From Pseudomonas putida (GTDB taxonomy: Bacteria > Pseudomonadota > Gammaproteobacteria > Pseudomonadales > Pseudomonadaceae), in contig NZ_CP039371.1 of assembly GCF_005080685.1 (NCBI RefSeq), positions 2,356,001 through 2,420,000 of the forward strand: DNA of 64,000 bases, written 5' to 3'. The notes below the pieces were generated by a model. The model worked only from the letters and a program-made list of their open reading frames with translations, was not told where the DNA came from and did no database searches. Below, piece by piece: positions 17,048-26,625 of this stretch. Every line of letters begins with the position of its first letter. Within the stretch, counting starts at the first letter, position 1. The position numbers and the translations under genes are program-made.

Positions 17048-17273
17048 CTTGCAGCTTGGCCAACTGGCCAGCGGCGCCTTGCTGGTAGAGGTGGTCTATT
17101 CGTGGCCCGGCATTGGCCGGCTGATGTACGACGCGCTGGCTCAACGCGATTACGGCGTGCTGATGGGCGGGTTTCTGCTGATTTCGGTGCTGGTAGTGGG
17201 TTTCAATCTGCTGACGGACCTGGCCTGCCGGCTACTGGATCCTCGCATCGGCGTGGCAGGGCAGCAACCATGA
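17046..17273 (+). pseudogene. C-terminal remnant of DppB-type ABC permease
   Basis: From 17046 the frame reads GLQLGQLASGALLVEVVYSWPGIGRLMYDALAQRDYGVLMGGFLLISVLVVGFNLLTDLACRLLDPRIG, the conserved end of DppB/OppB permeases, which are normally about 320 residues. The N-terminal three quarters is missing because of the deletion that also removed most of the binding protein gene. The end still overlaps the DppC-type gene by ATGA, as in the ancestral operon. Confidence 0.85.
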
Positions 17274-18118
17274 TCGCGTCTACCGTGTGGCAACGTTTCC
17301 TTGCCCAACGCTCGGCGGTGGTCGGCGCATCGTGGTTGTTGCTGTTGAGTGCGCTGGCGCTGGCCGCGCCCTGGATCACGTCGGGCTCGCCCTGGGAGAT
17401 GGCCGCGCAGCCGATGCTTGGACCCTTGCAGGAGCCCGGCCACTGGCTGGGCACCGATCTGCTGGGCCGCGATCTGTTCAGCGGCCTGCTGTATGGCGCC
17501 CGGGTCTCCCTGGCAGTCGCCGCCTTGGCGAGCCTGGCGACGCTGCTGGTGGGCTTGGTGGTGGGGGCCATCGCCGGCTACTTCGGCGGTTGGCTGGACG
17601 GCGTCCTGATGCGTCTCGCCGAGTTCTTCCAGATCATTCCGCAATTGGTCTTGGCAGTGATTCTGGTCGCCATCCTCGAACCCTCGCTGGGCTCGATCGT
17701 CCTGGCCATCTCGCTGGTGGCCTGGCCTGCCGTGGCGCGCCTGGTGCGCGCCGAGTTCCTCAGCTTGCGCCAACGCGAATTCGTGCTGGCGGCGCGGGTA
17801 CTGGGACAGTCGCCGCTGGCCATTGTCTTCGAGCAAATCCTGCCCAACGCCCTGGCGCCGCTGCTGGTGACCCTGACGTTCGTCACAGCCACAGCCATCC
17901 TCACCGAGGCAGCCCTGGCGTTTCTCGGCCTGGGAGATCCGGAAGCCATGAGCTGGGGTTACATGATCAATGCCTCGCGCGGCCTGCTTCGTGAAGCCTG
18001 GTGGATGAGCCTGCTGCCCGGCTTGGCGATTCTGTTTTGTGTGCTGGCGGTCAACCGCGTTGGTGAGGGTCTGCGGGTAGCTTTCGAACCGGCCCGCCGC
18101 TCAGGAGAGTCCTTATGA
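17270..18118 (+). CDS. DppC-type ABC transporter permease
   Basis: A 282-residue permease; ATG 17270 overlaps the upstream remnant's stop. The family layout is intact: a first membrane segment, the LGTDLLGRDLFSGLLYGARVSL motif near residue 60, and the EAA loop LVRAEFLSLRQREFVLAARVLGQSPLAIVFEQILPN near residue 165-200. It normally pairs with a DppB subunit, which here is only a remnant, so the protein is probably without a partner unless a paralogue substitutes. It overlaps the ATPase gene by ATGA. Confidence 0.9.
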   Translation: MIASTVWQRFLAQRSAVVGASWLLLLSALALAAPWITSGSPWEMAAQPMLGPLQEPGHWLGTDLLGRDLFSGLLYGARVSLAVAALASLATLLVGLVVGAIAGYFGGWLDGVLMRLAEFFQIIPQLVLAVILVAILEPSLGSIVLAISLVAWPAVARLVRAEFLSLRQREFVLAARVLGQSPLAIVFEQILPNALAPLLVTLTFVTATAILTEAALAFLGLGDPEAMSWGYMINASRGLLREAWWMSLLPGLAILFCVLAVNRVGEGLRVAFEPARRSGESL

Positions 18119-19742
18119 ACTCACCGATCCTATTGAATATTGAACACCTGCGCATCGCACTGCCGGACGGTGCCGACCGCAGCCATGCGCTGGATGATTT
18201 GTCACTGCACTTGGCGCAGGGTGAATGCCTGTGTGTGGTGGGCGAGTCCGGCTCGGGCAAGTCCATGTTGGCCAAGGCGCTGTTGCGCCTGTTGCCGAAC
18301 GGCCCCCGGGTAGAGGGCGGATGTATCCGCTATCGCGGCGCCGAGCTTGCCGACCTCGATGAAGAAACCCTGCGCCAGCTGCGCGGACGGGATATCAGCA
18401 TGGTGTTTCAAGAACCCATGAGCGCGCTCAACCCGCTGCTCAGTGTAGGCCGGCAGATCGATGAGACCCTGCAAGCCCATGGTGTGCAGGACAAAGTGGC
18501 AAGACGACGGCGGATCATCGAACTGCTTGGCTACGTGGGCCTGCCAGACCCCGAGCGGCTGCGTCACTCGCTACCGTTCGAGCTGTCCGGCGGCCAGCGT
18601 CAGCGGGTAGTAATCGCCATGGCACTGGCGTTCGACCCTGCGCTGCTGATTGCCGACGAACCCACCTCGGCGCTGGATGTCACCACCCAGGCGCAGATTC
18701 TTGCACTGTTGCGCCGCATCCAGCGGGAAAAGGGTATGGCCATGCTTTTCATCACCCACGACTTCGGCGTTGTGCAGGCCATTGCAGACCGTGTGCTGGT
18801 GCTGGAGAAAGGCCATGTGGTGGAGCAGGGTAGCGCTGCGCAGGTGCTCCAGGCCCCCGCGAAGCCTATACCCGGCGACTGATCGCAGCGGTCAGCGCCA
18901 ACGCTCTGCACCCACGCCCGGCCTTGAACGACAGCAATCCGGTGTTGCAGGCGCGGGCGCTGGAGAAGCGCTTCAGTCGTCGGGCCGGATGGTGGCAGCG
19001 GCGCAGCACCCAGGCGCTGGATGGCGTCGATCTGCAACTGGCCCAAGGCGAAACCCTTGGCATTGTCGGCGAGTCCGGTTCGGGCAAGTCCACCTTGGGC
19101 CGTGCGCTGGTGCGACTGTTGTCGGTCGACAGCGGCAGCATCGAGTGGCAGGGCCGTGAAGTATCCAGCGTGTCCCAGGCACGACTGCGAGCCTTGCGTG
19201 GCGATGTGCAGATGATTTTCCAGGACCCGTTCGCTTCGCTGAACCCACGCCAGCGTGTCGACACCATCCTCATGACCGGGCCGCTGGCGCGAGGTGCGAG
19301 CCGCGAGCAGGCCGCAGCAGGTGCGCGGGAGGTGCTGGAGCTGGTCGGATTGCCGGTTGCAGCGCTTGAGCGTTTCCCCCACGAGTTCTCCGGCGGCCAG
19401 CGCCAGCGCATTGGTATTGCCCGTGCGCTGGCCCTGGAGCCAAAGATTCTCATCGCCGATGAGTGCGTATCGGCGCTGGATGCGCTGATCCAGGTACAGA
19501 TTCTCGAGTTGCTCGAAGCGTTACAGCGTCGCCTGAAGCTGAGCATCGTGTTCATCACCCACGACCTGCGGGTAGCAGCGCGGCTGTGCGACCGCATCGC
19601 GGTCATGCATAACGGTCGTGTCGTAGAGCAGGGCGAGGCGGCAGCCGTTCTCGGTCGACCCCAGCACCCTTACACACGGACGTTGGTAAGTGGCCTAGGT
19701 TGCGGTCCTAGGCCACAGGCGCTGGCGGAGGTAGCGCCATGA
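18115..19742 (+). pseudogene. Dual-domain ABC ATPase (GsiA-like) interrupted by a -1 frameshift
   Basis: The two halves are a DppD-like and a DppF-like ATPase, each with Walker A GESGSGKS, a signature (LSGGQRQR or FSGGQRQR) and an ITHD switch. The first frame ends at 18882 after [13 protein letters not shown], whereas one extra base in the C5 run at 18854-18858 would give [15 protein letters not shown] and continue unbroken into the second half with no start needed. The restored protein would be about 542 residues, the usual size of fused ATPases. The second half has only an internal TTG (18924) as a possible start. This is either a real frameshift or a homopolymer error. Confidence 0.82.
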
Positions 19743-20962
19743 GCCGCCGCACGATGAGCCTGAACGCTTTTCTCATGGCTACCGGTCATCACGTCGCTGG
19801 CTGGCGGCATCCCGACGCACAGGCCGATGGCGGGCTGGATTTCACCCACTACCGACAACTGGCCCAGACTGCCGAGCGTGGTTGTTTCGATGCGCTGTTT
19901 CTCTCCGACACCCTGGCGATGCTACCGGGCGACATGAAGGCATTGAGCCGAATGTCGCGTACCGAGCACTTCGAACCGTTGACCCTGCTGGGCGCGCTGG
20001 CGGCAGTGACCGAACGTATAGGGCTGGTGGCGACGGTGACCACCTCCTACAACAGCGTCGATACTCTGGCCCAGGCGTTTACCTCGCTGGAGCGTCTGAG
20101 TGGCGGGCGCAGTGGTTGGAATCTGGTGACCTCGAGCAATGCCGAAGAAGCGTTCAATTTCGGTCGCGTGGCGCATCTCGAGCACGCCCACCGCTATGTC
20201 CGCGCGCGCGGCTTTCTGGATCGGGTTCGTGCCCGCTGGGCGGAAAGTGACGTGGCACCTGTGCAGGTTCTGGCAGGGGCATCCAGTGCCGGCTGTGAGC
20301 TGGCCGCCGCCCATGCAGAAGTAGTTTTCACCGCCCAGCCGGAACTGGCCGGGGCGCAGCAGTTCTATCGCCAACTCAAGGGCCTCATGCCTGGGTACGG
20401 ACGTGATCCCGAGCAACTGAAGATCATGCCAGGCGTGTTGCCCATTGTTGCTGACAGCGCGGAAGAAGCACAGGCGCTATTCGAGCAGCTACAGACGCTG
20501 GTGCAGCCGCAGGTCGGCTTGTCGCTGCTGGCGGATATTGCCGGTGGCACCGACCTCAGCGCCCATCCACTCGACGGCCCATTGCCCGAGCTGCCTGCGA
20601 CCAATTCCGGAGTCAGCCGGCGTGATCTTCTGATCAGCGTAGCCCGCCGGGAGGGCTTGAGCATTCGCCAGCTTTACCTGCGCATGGCGGCAGCGCGCGG
20701 TCATTTGGTAGTCGTGGGGGACGCCGGGCAAGTCGCCGATGTGTTGGAGCAGTGGTTCGTCGAGGGGGCGGCGGATGGCTTCAACGTGATGCCTGCTTAC
20801 CTGCCCGGCGGGCTCGAGGCCTTCGTCGACAAGGCCGTGCCTGAATTACAGCGGCGCGGCGTGTTTCGTCGCGGTTATCAGGGACGAACCTTACGTGATC
20901 ATCTGGGCCTTTCGCGGCCTATCCATCCCCATTTTCAACAGGAGCACGTCACCCATGGCTGA
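19739..20962 (+). CDS. LLM monooxygenase of DszA/NtaA type with an internal deletion
   Basis: A 407-residue protein overlapping the ATPase stop by ATGA. It is clearly related to the proteins at 1220 and 9824: MSLNAFLMATGHHVAGWRHP, SRTEHFEPLTLLGALAAVTERIG, GRSGWNLVTSS and the RGVFRRGYQGRTLRDHLGLSRP end. It lacks about 40 residues that both paralogues have between the DVVxGLWDS helix and the VLVQAGAS strand; here RVRARWAESDVAPVQVLAGASS bridges the gap in frame. That segment lies next to the substrate pocket in the family, so activity may be altered or lost. Confidence 0.85.
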   Translation: MSRRTMSLNAFLMATGHHVAGWRHPDAQADGGLDFTHYRQLAQTAERGCFDALFLSDTLAMLPGDMKALSRMSRTEHFEPLTLLGALAAVTERIGLVATVTTSYNSVDTLAQAFTSLERLSGGRSGWNLVTSSNAEEAFNFGRVAHLEHAHRYVRARGFLDRVRARWAESDVAPVQVLAGASSAGCELAAAHAEVVFTAQPELAGAQQFYRQLKGLMPGYGRDPEQLKIMPGVLPIVADSAEEAQALFEQLQTLVQPQVGLSLLADIAGGTDLSAHPLDGPLPELPATNSGVSRRDLLISVARREGLSIRQLYLRMAAARGHLVVVGDAGQVADVLEQWFVEGAADGFNVMPAYLPGGLEAFVDKAVPELQRRGVFRRGYQGRTLRDHLGLSRPIHPHFQQEHVTHG

Positions 20963-21827
20963 TTTTTCGAACCTGCCGCAGGTCCGCGGTGAACCGCTGG
21001 AGGTCCGCCCGGGACGACGCCTGAGCGTGGCGCACCAGCCTGGTGGTGACACGGTCGTGTTCTTCGGCCACGGCGCCGGCGGCAACAAGGACCAATGGCG
21101 TGAGCTGTGGCGTGACCTGGGCGAGCAGGGGCATACCCTGGTGGCTTGGGATCTACTCGGGCATGGCGCCAGCGACAAGCCTCGCAAGGCGCGTGCCTAT
21201 GCCTGGGATGAACTGGTGGAGGACGAACTGGAAATCCTTCGCCGGTATGCCGGTCGGCGCAACGTTATCGTTGCCCATTCGTTCGGTACCGGCCTGGCCT
21301 TGAGCGCCTTGTTGTCCGGCCGCGCAGTCAAGGTCGATGCGGCACTGTTACTCGGCAGCCGTTTGCACCGGCCGCTCAAGGGTAACGGCTTGTTGAACCT
21401 ACCGGCATGGGTGCTGGAGTTGATGCGCTCGCGGTTGTCCCGGGGCTTTCGCGAGCAGGCCTGGCACCCTGAGGCTGACCCGGCCCTGGTGGACTATGAA
21501 GAAGCGCTGACGCTGAACAACCCACTGCATGTGTTCAAGGCGTTGTTTGGCCATGCGCGTTGGCCGGATCCGCAGGCGCTGGCGGGCCTGGACGTGCCGA
21601 TTTCGGTGCTGGCGGGGGACCGCGATGGCCTGACCCCGGCGAGCGGAGGCGTGGCGCTGGCCCAGCAATTGCCCAGGGCGCAGTTCCGGCTGCTGGAGCG
21701 GTGCGGGCACCAGTTGATGCTGGAGAAGCCAGCTGAGGTGTTGGATGCGTTCAACCAATTGGTGACAGCACTGCCGGCACGTCCCACTGAAGCTGACCGG
21801 TATTTGTGCAGTTCGTCAGCTTGCTGA
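20955..21827 (+). CDS. Alpha/beta hydrolase
   Basis: A 290-residue protein; ATG 20955 lies inside the end of the LLM gene (8-base overlap). The fold is shown by VVFFGHGAGGNKDQW, the LLGHGASDKP loop, the nucleophile elbow VAHSFGTGLAL with Ser109, the acid in AGDRDG and the histidine in CGHQLMLEKP. The elbow has Ala in place of the first Gly of GxSxG, which is common in this superfamily. It may hydrolyse a thioester or ester released by the LLM product, but no substrate can be assigned. Confidence 0.88.
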   Translation: MADFSNLPQVRGEPLEVRPGRRLSVAHQPGGDTVVFFGHGAGGNKDQWRELWRDLGEQGHTLVAWDLLGHGASDKPRKARAYAWDELVEDELEILRRYAGRRNVIVAHSFGTGLALSALLSGRAVKVDAALLLGSRLHRPLKGNGLLNLPAWVLELMRSRLSRGFREQAWHPEADPALVDYEEALTLNNPLHVFKALFGHARWPDPQALAGLDVPISVLAGDRDGLTPASGGVALAQQLPRAQFRLLERCGHQLMLEKPAEVLDAFNQLVTALPARPTEADRYLCSSSAC

Positions 21828-21929
21828 AACGGTTATTTTCTAATGCTTTTTTAATATTTCTGGCTATAAGGCCGCGCCAGTAGAGTGCAGCCTCAAGCCA
21901 TCAGATGTAGACACCGGGACGTATTTGCC

Positions 21930-23000
21930 ATGAGCGGTTCTCAGGGACAGCCGAACCCCATCTTGACCTTGCCTCAGGGTGACAAGGATCCGTTGTCGAT
22001 CCGTGCCAAAGCGTTGGTTTTCGCCGATCCGCGCTCACGCCAGTTGCTCGATTACCTGCAACGGGTCGGCCCCAGCGACGTACCGGTGCTGATCAACGGC
22101 GAGACCGGTACCGGAAAGGAGCTGGTTGCCAGGTACATCCACGCCGCCAGCGGCCGCAAAGGTGCTTTTGTCGCGGTCAACTGCGGCGCCGTCAGTGAGA
22201 ACCTCGCCGAGAGTGAATTCTTTGGTCATGAGGCCGGTTCGTTTTCTGGGGCGGTCGGTCGGCGTGCCGGCTGGTTCGAGGAAGCCGACGGCGGCACGCT
22301 GTTTCTCGATGAGATCGGCGATCTGCCGTTGCCACTGCAGGTGAAATTGTTGCGGGTGTTGCAGGAACAGGAAGTGGTGCGGGTAGGTTCGCGCAAGGCG
22401 GTGAAGATCGACATCCGCCTGGTGACTGCCACCAACGTCAACCTGGAGCAGGCCGTGGAAGCGGGCAACTTCCGCCTCGATCTGTTCTATCGGATCAACG
22501 TCGCTCAAGTGGAGGTGTTGCCGCTGCGCGAGCGGCCTCTGGATGTGCTGCCGTTAGTGGAGCATTTTCGCAAGCTGTACAGCGCCCGCTTGCGGATCAA
22601 CGAGCCGATGCTTTCTGAATCCGCCACCCAGGCGCTGTTGGATTATCCGTGGCCGGGGAATATTCGCGAGCTGGAGAACGTGGTGCACCTGGCCTTGCTG
22701 GTCGCGGGCGACAAGCCGATCCTGCCAAAGCACCTCAAGTTCTCTGCGGGATTGAGCGCCTTGCAGGCAGGAACCTCCGGTACGCAGAAGCTGCCCCAGG
22801 AGGGAATCCGCGAGCAGTTGCTGCGGTTGTTCGACACCCCGGGTGATTCGCTGCTGCACGACATAGAAGACCTGATCGTGCGCGAGGCGTTCGCTCACTG
22901 CAACTTCAACCAGTTACGCACGGCGCAATTGCTCGGGATCACCCGCAATGCCATGCGGACCTTGCTGGTCAACCACGGGATGCTGAAGGGGCGGGGTTGA
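21930..23000 (+). CDS. SfnR-like sigma-54-dependent transcriptional activator without a sensory domain
   Basis: A 356-residue protein; ATG 21930 is preferred, though a GTG at 21885 would add 15 residues. The AAA+ domain occupies nearly the whole protein: Walker A GETGTGKE at residues 57-64, Walker [15 protein letters not shown], arginine fingers in [11 protein letters not shown], and a C-terminal helix-turn-helix ([20 protein letters not shown]). There is no N-terminal receiver or GAF domain, as in SfnR, which drives dimethylsulfone and sulfonate genes during sulfur starvation. The sigma-54 contact loop reads GSFSGA (103-108) instead of GAFTGA. It is the obvious candidate activator for the -24/-12 promoters at 13.7 and 16.5 kb. 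Confidence 0.85.
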   Translation: MSGSQGQPNPILTLPQGDKDPLSIRAKALVFADPRSRQLLDYLQRVGPSDVPVLINGETGTGKELVARYIHAASGRKGAFVAVNCGAVSENLAESEFFGHEAGSFSGAVGRRAGWFEEADGGTLFLDEIGDLPLPLQVKLLRVLQEQEVVRVGSRKAVKIDIRLVTATNVNLEQAVEAGNFRLDLFYRINVAQVEVLPLRERPLDVLPLVEHFRKLYSARLRINEPMLSESATQALLDYPWPGNIRELENVVHLALLVAGDKPILPKHLKFSAGLSALQAGTSGTQKLPQEGIREQLLRLFDTPGDSLLHDIEDLIVREAFAHCNFNQLRTAQLLGITRNAMRTLLVNHGMLKGRG

Positions 23001-23132
23001 AGGTCGGCCTTGTCCAAGGCTCACGAGTTCCACACTTTCCCTTGTGACAATACTGGGCACACTTAATTACATGTGTATGGACCGGACACATGGTGGACAG
23101 GTGTGCGGGGTAAAATATTTTTAGGTCTTGAA

Positions 23133-23154
23133 TAAGTTATAATTATATAACTTA
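23133..23154. promoter_or_regulatory. Perfect 9-base inverted repeat upstream of the desulfinase operon
   Basis: TAAGTTATA, spacer ATTA, TATAACTTA, in an AT-rich part of the 243-base gap 23001-23243. It lies 90 bases before the first LLM start and looks like a dimeric regulator site, possibly for the LysR protein at 30705. The rest of the gap holds a TTCCACACT stretch at 23028 resembling the candidate UAS sites, but no correctly spaced -24/-12 element. Confidence 0.5.
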
Positions 23155-23243
23155 ACTAGTTGTTTCGGTGTAATTAAATTATTTAGAGGTTTTTTGTCTA
23201 AAGGTTAATGTGGCTGTATTCAAATACGTACGGCGGAATAACA

Positions 23244-24383
23244 ATGCCATTGGACATTCGGGGGCGATTACCTGTGGGGGCTGCGGCTTCTTCGGCGAGC
23301 ACTAGCCTTCAGCATTACCTTGAGTTTTATTTGGGAGGTGTACCCACATTCAGCCCTGAAGTGCTGGTGCAGGCCGCTCGTGATCAGGAGGCGCTGGGCT
23401 TCGACAGCAGCTTGTTCCCGCAGCGCGCCACAGGTCCGGCAGTGTGGCCAATAGTTGGCTGGGCGCTGGCGGCAACCCATCGCCTGCGGGTAGTGGCAGC
23501 CCATCGTGTGGGGCTTGAGCGGCCCACGGTGGCGGCTCGTACCTTGGCAACCCTGGATAGGCTGTCGGATGGCCGGGTCAATATCCATTTCCTGCAGGGG
23601 CGTGATGAGACCGACCTGCAGCGCGATGGCGTATTCCTTGACAAGGCGCAGCGTTACGCCAGTTCCGCCGAATACCTTGAGGTATTTCTCGCCGAACTCA
23701 GTCGCCAGGAGCCTTTCGATTACCAAGGCAGTTACTACCAGGTGCAGGGCGCACACTCGGATGTGCTGCCGGTGCAACGGCCCTGGCCGCCGCTGTCGAT
23801 CCCCGGCACCTCAGACGCCGGCATCGAGTTGGCAGCGCGTTTCGCCGATATCTACAGCGTCCCGATCGCCACCCTCGATACCGCCCGCCGTGCCATAGAG
23901 CGGATCGAGCCGCTGGCTCGAGCCCGTGGCCGCAGGCTGCGCTATTGGGGCGATGCCAACATCATCATCGCGTCCACCGATGAGCTGGCCTGGGATATCG
24001 CTCGGCGACTGGCCGACGAAATCGCCCTGCGCCAGACGCGCGAGCCGCTGCAGGATCACGCAAATGCACGCGCCGCTCTACAGGGGCTGGGCGAGGCGGC
24101 GCTGCACAGCGGCGTCTGGTACCCGCGTCTGAATGCCCTGACCGGGCACGGTTATACCCTGGTCGGATCACCGCACACCCTGGCCGAGCACTTGCTGAGC
24201 TTCTACCGCCTTGGTGTAGGCATTCTCACCCTGGGTGGCATCGGCAACCGCTACGACGCCACCGGGCGCAGCCAGGACCTTGAGCAGGATCTGGTACTGC
24301 TGCGGGAGTTGATCGAACGCCTGCATGTGGGTGCCGAACGCATCGACGCTGAGGTCGCTGCAACCGCCAACGGTACCTTTTGA
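23244..24383 (+). CDS. LLM class flavin-dependent monooxygenase (first of three tandem paralogues)
   Basis: A 379-residue SsuD-superfamily protein. ATG 23244 gives MPLDIRGRLPVG, the N-terminal pattern shared with the two other copies (MPIEIRGRIP and MSLELRGRLG). Conserved blocks are ARTLATLDRLSDGRVNIHFLQGRDETDLQRDGVFLDKAQRYASSAEYLEVF and PLSIPGTSDAGIELAARFADIYSVP. It opens an operon that includes a DszB-like desulfinase, so it probably oxygenates an organosulfur compound to a sulfinate or sulfonate using FMNH2. No flavin reductase is encoded in the operon. Confidence 0.9.
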   Translation: MPLDIRGRLPVGAAASSASTSLQHYLEFYLGGVPTFSPEVLVQAARDQEALGFDSSLFPQRATGPAVWPIVGWALAATHRLRVVAAHRVGLERPTVAARTLATLDRLSDGRVNIHFLQGRDETDLQRDGVFLDKAQRYASSAEYLEVFLAELSRQEPFDYQGSYYQVQGAHSDVLPVQRPWPPLSIPGTSDAGIELAARFADIYSVPIATLDTARRAIERIEPLARARGRRLRYWGDANIIIASTDELAWDIARRLADEIALRQTREPLQDHANARAALQGLGEAALHSGVWYPRLNALTGHGYTLVGSPHTLAEHLLSFYRLGVGILTLGGIGNRYDATGRSQDLEQDLVLLRELIERLHVGAERIDAEVAATANGTF

Positions 24384-24430
24384 CAGCCTTTCCCGAGCAG
24401 GCGGATGCATGCATCCGTCAAGGAGACTCC

Positions 24431-25570
24431 ATGCCTATCGAAATCCGCGGACGGATACCTTTCAACGGCAAGCAGCCGCTGAGCGACACCCCGGCGGGCC
24501 GTTATGCGTCCTTCTTCGTCCAGCGCAGTCCGCGTGCTGGCGCCGACGCTTCAGTGATCATCCGCGCTGCGCGCGAACAGGAGGCATTGGGCTATGACAG
24601 CAGCCTCATCCCGCAGAACAGCCTGCGTGCAGACGTCTGGACCTGCTGCGGCTGGGCACTGACGGCGACCCGGCGGTTGAACCTGGTGGCGGCGCACCGC
24701 ATCGGCTGGCAGCAGCCGACCCTCGCGGCGCGGACCCTGGCGACCCTTGATCAGCTGTCTGGGGGCCGCCAGCAAGTGCACATACTCCAAGGGCGAACCG
24801 ACGAGGACATGCGCCGTGACGGTGATTTTCTCGACAAGGCCGAGCGCTACGCGCGCTCGGAGGAGTACCTGGAGATCTTCAAGCGCACCCTGGTCGCAGA
24901 GCAGCCGTTCGACTTCTCGGGCCGCTATTACCAGGTGCGTGACGCCTACTCAACGGTACGCCCGACGCGCTTACCGACCTTGCATTTCCCGGGGGGATCG
25001 GACGCCGGCCTTGATTTGGCGGCGCGGCATGCCGACGTCTGGGCGGTTGCCGGCCATACCCCCGAGCAAGCCCGCATGGGCATCGAACGCGTCAGCAGGC
25101 TCGCTCTTGAACGCCATGGTCGTGAGTTGCAACGCTTCTGGGTCGGGGCCTTTAACCTGATTCTCGGGCGTAGTGACGAGCTGGCCTGGGCCAAGGCCGA
25201 GGCCATCACCCAAGAGGTAGAGGCATTCATCGCCGCAGGCCACGCGCCGCAACCTCTGCTCTCCAGCGCTGGCGAGCCGCAAACCGACAGCGGTGCGCTG
25301 TATACCCGCCTGGGCCGCCTCAGTGGCCACGGACCCTCCCTGGTGGGCAGTCCCGCGACGGTGGCAGCCCACGTGTTGGCTTTCTACCGCGCCGGGGTGA
25401 CGTGTTTCACCCTGGGTGGGCTTTGCGAATACCACAGCTACGATGGCAGCGACCTGATCGGTCATGAAGACCGTGAACTGCTGGCCGAAGTCATTGCCCT
25501 GATCCGTCGGGGCGTCGCCGATGAGGACCGACGTCGGGCCTCCAACGAACCACAACGGGAGCGCGTATGA
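24431..25570 (+). CDS. LLM class flavin-dependent monooxygenase (second tandem paralogue)
   Basis: A 379-residue protein with AGGAGACTCC directly before ATG 24431. It aligns along its length with the gene before it (EQEALGYDSSLIPQNSLRADVW, ARTLATLDQLSGGRQQVHILQGRTDEDMRRDGDFLDKAERYARSEEYLEIF, LHFPGGSDAGLDLAARHADVWAV). It overlaps the desulfinase gene by ATGA at 25567. Keeping two or three diverged copies suggests successive oxidation steps or different substrates rather than simple gene dosage. Confidence 0.9.
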   Translation: MPIEIRGRIPFNGKQPLSDTPAGRYASFFVQRSPRAGADASVIIRAAREQEALGYDSSLIPQNSLRADVWTCCGWALTATRRLNLVAAHRIGWQQPTLAARTLATLDQLSGGRQQVHILQGRTDEDMRRDGDFLDKAERYARSEEYLEIFKRTLVAEQPFDFSGRYYQVRDAYSTVRPTRLPTLHFPGGSDAGLDLAARHADVWAVAGHTPEQARMGIERVSRLALERHGRELQRFWVGAFNLILGRSDELAWAKAEAITQEVEAFIAAGHAPQPLLSSAGEPQTDSGALYTRLGRLSGHGPSLVGSPATVAAHVLAFYRAGVTCFTLGGLCEYHSYDGSDLIGHEDRELLAEVIALIRRGVADEDRRRASNEPQRERV

Positions 25571-26625
25571 GCCAGTCCGCCGACCAACTGTTTTTCTCCA
25601 TCTGCCCGGTATTCGTCGTTTCGCACGTCTCGCATCGGCTTGGCCTGCTCGAGGAGGAGCTGTATGCCGTGGGCGAGCGCGCCCTCGGCTTGGAGCAGCA
25701 CCCCAGTGGTTTGGGCGCGCTTATTCACTCGCGCCATAGCGCGCGCTACCAAGTGCGCGACGGGGGCAACGTGCCGGCGATTTCCGCCCGCGCCGACCAC
25801 AGCGAAACTGTGTTACTGGGCACCACCGACATCAACCAAGGCGGGCAGATCGTGGTGCGTGCCGAGGCGCCGCTGTGGCGCCTTGAGGACCTGCGTGGCA
25901 AGCGCATCGGGGTTTCCCATAGCCTTGATGAGCAGCGCGTCGACTGGTGGCGCGCTAACTCCCTGCGCAGCATCCACATCGCCTTGCGCCATAGCGGTCT
26001 GGAGTCATCGCAAGTGCATCTGGTGGATGTGCCCCATGCTCCCGGTAATGGGCCTTGGCGCGGCTCCGATGGTTCGCAGAGCAAAGAGCAGCGCACCCTG
26101 AATCTGCCATTTACCCCCGAACTCACGGCCCTTGAGGAGGGTCGGGTGGATGCCATCTACACCACACAGGGGAGGGCCGAGATCTACGAGCGCACCGGTC
26201 GTTTCAAGGTATTGGCCGACCTTTCGCGGCTGCCAGACTGGGTGGCCCGCATTGCTACTACGCCTTACACCCTGGTGGCTTCGAAGGCCCTGGTAGAAGA
26301 GCGTCCGCAAGTGGCAGTCGCTTGGCTGCGCGCTAATATCCGTGCCGCCCAATGGGTCGGTGAACATGCTCGTGAGGCGGCGGAAATCTTCCACAAGGCC
26401 ACCTACGATGCCACAGTAGAAGACGTTCTGCGGGTCATCGAAGGGGTCGATTTCACACCCTCGCTGGCGCCACGCAACCTGGCCGGCCTGACCATCGGTA
26501 AGAACTGGCTGCGCGACAATGGCTTCATCCGCAACGATTTTGCCATCGAAGATTGGGCTCGGCCGGAATTCCTCTCCCAGGCCTGGGCCAGTTTGCAAGC
26601 AACACAGCAGCAGGGGGTCGCATGA
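25567..26625 (+). CDS. DszB-like sulfinate desulfinase
   Basis: A 352-residue protein with a periplasmic-binding-protein fold but no signal peptide. It matches the pattern of DszB (2'-hydroxybiphenyl-2-sulfinate desulfinase): SICPVF around Cys13 corresponds to the catalytic SNCPVP, and His54 and Arg64 keep the 10-residue spacing and following GG of DszB His60 and Arg70. The LRGKRIGVS strand and the ending IEDWARPEFL also correspond. DszB releases sulfite from an aryl sulfinate. It is co-translated with LLM genes on both sides (ATGA overlaps), as expected for a sulfone-to-sulfinate-to-sulfite route. An alternative is an SsuA-type binding protein, but the missing signal peptide and the Cys/His/Arg set argue against it. 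Confidence 0.75.
   Translation: MSQSADQLFFSICPVFVVSHVSHRLGLLEEELYAVGERALGLEQHPSGLGALIHSRHSARYQVRDGGNVPAISARADHSETVLLGTTDINQGGQIVVRAEAPLWRLEDLRGKRIGVSHSLDEQRVDWWRANSLRSIHIALRHSGLESSQVHLVDVPHAPGNGPWRGSDGSQSKEQRTLNLPFTPELTALEEGRVDAIYTTQGRAEIYERTGRFKVLADLSRLPDWVARIATTPYTLVASKALVEERPQVAVAWLRANIRAAQWVGEHAREAAEIFHKATYDATVEDVLRVIEGVDFTPSLAPRNLAGLTIGKNWLRDNGFIRNDFAIEDWARPEFLSQAWASLQATQQQGVA

Noticed and set aside
23041..23243. Sigma-54 promoter for the desulfinase operon
   Set aside because: Several TGG and TGC elements occur, but none has the required 12-base spacing between GG and GC.
25567..26625. Annotation as an ordinary ABC sulfonate-binding protein
   Set aside because: No signal peptide or lipobox, a conserved DszB-like Cys/His/Arg arrangement, and a separate lipoprotein binding protein already present at 34224.
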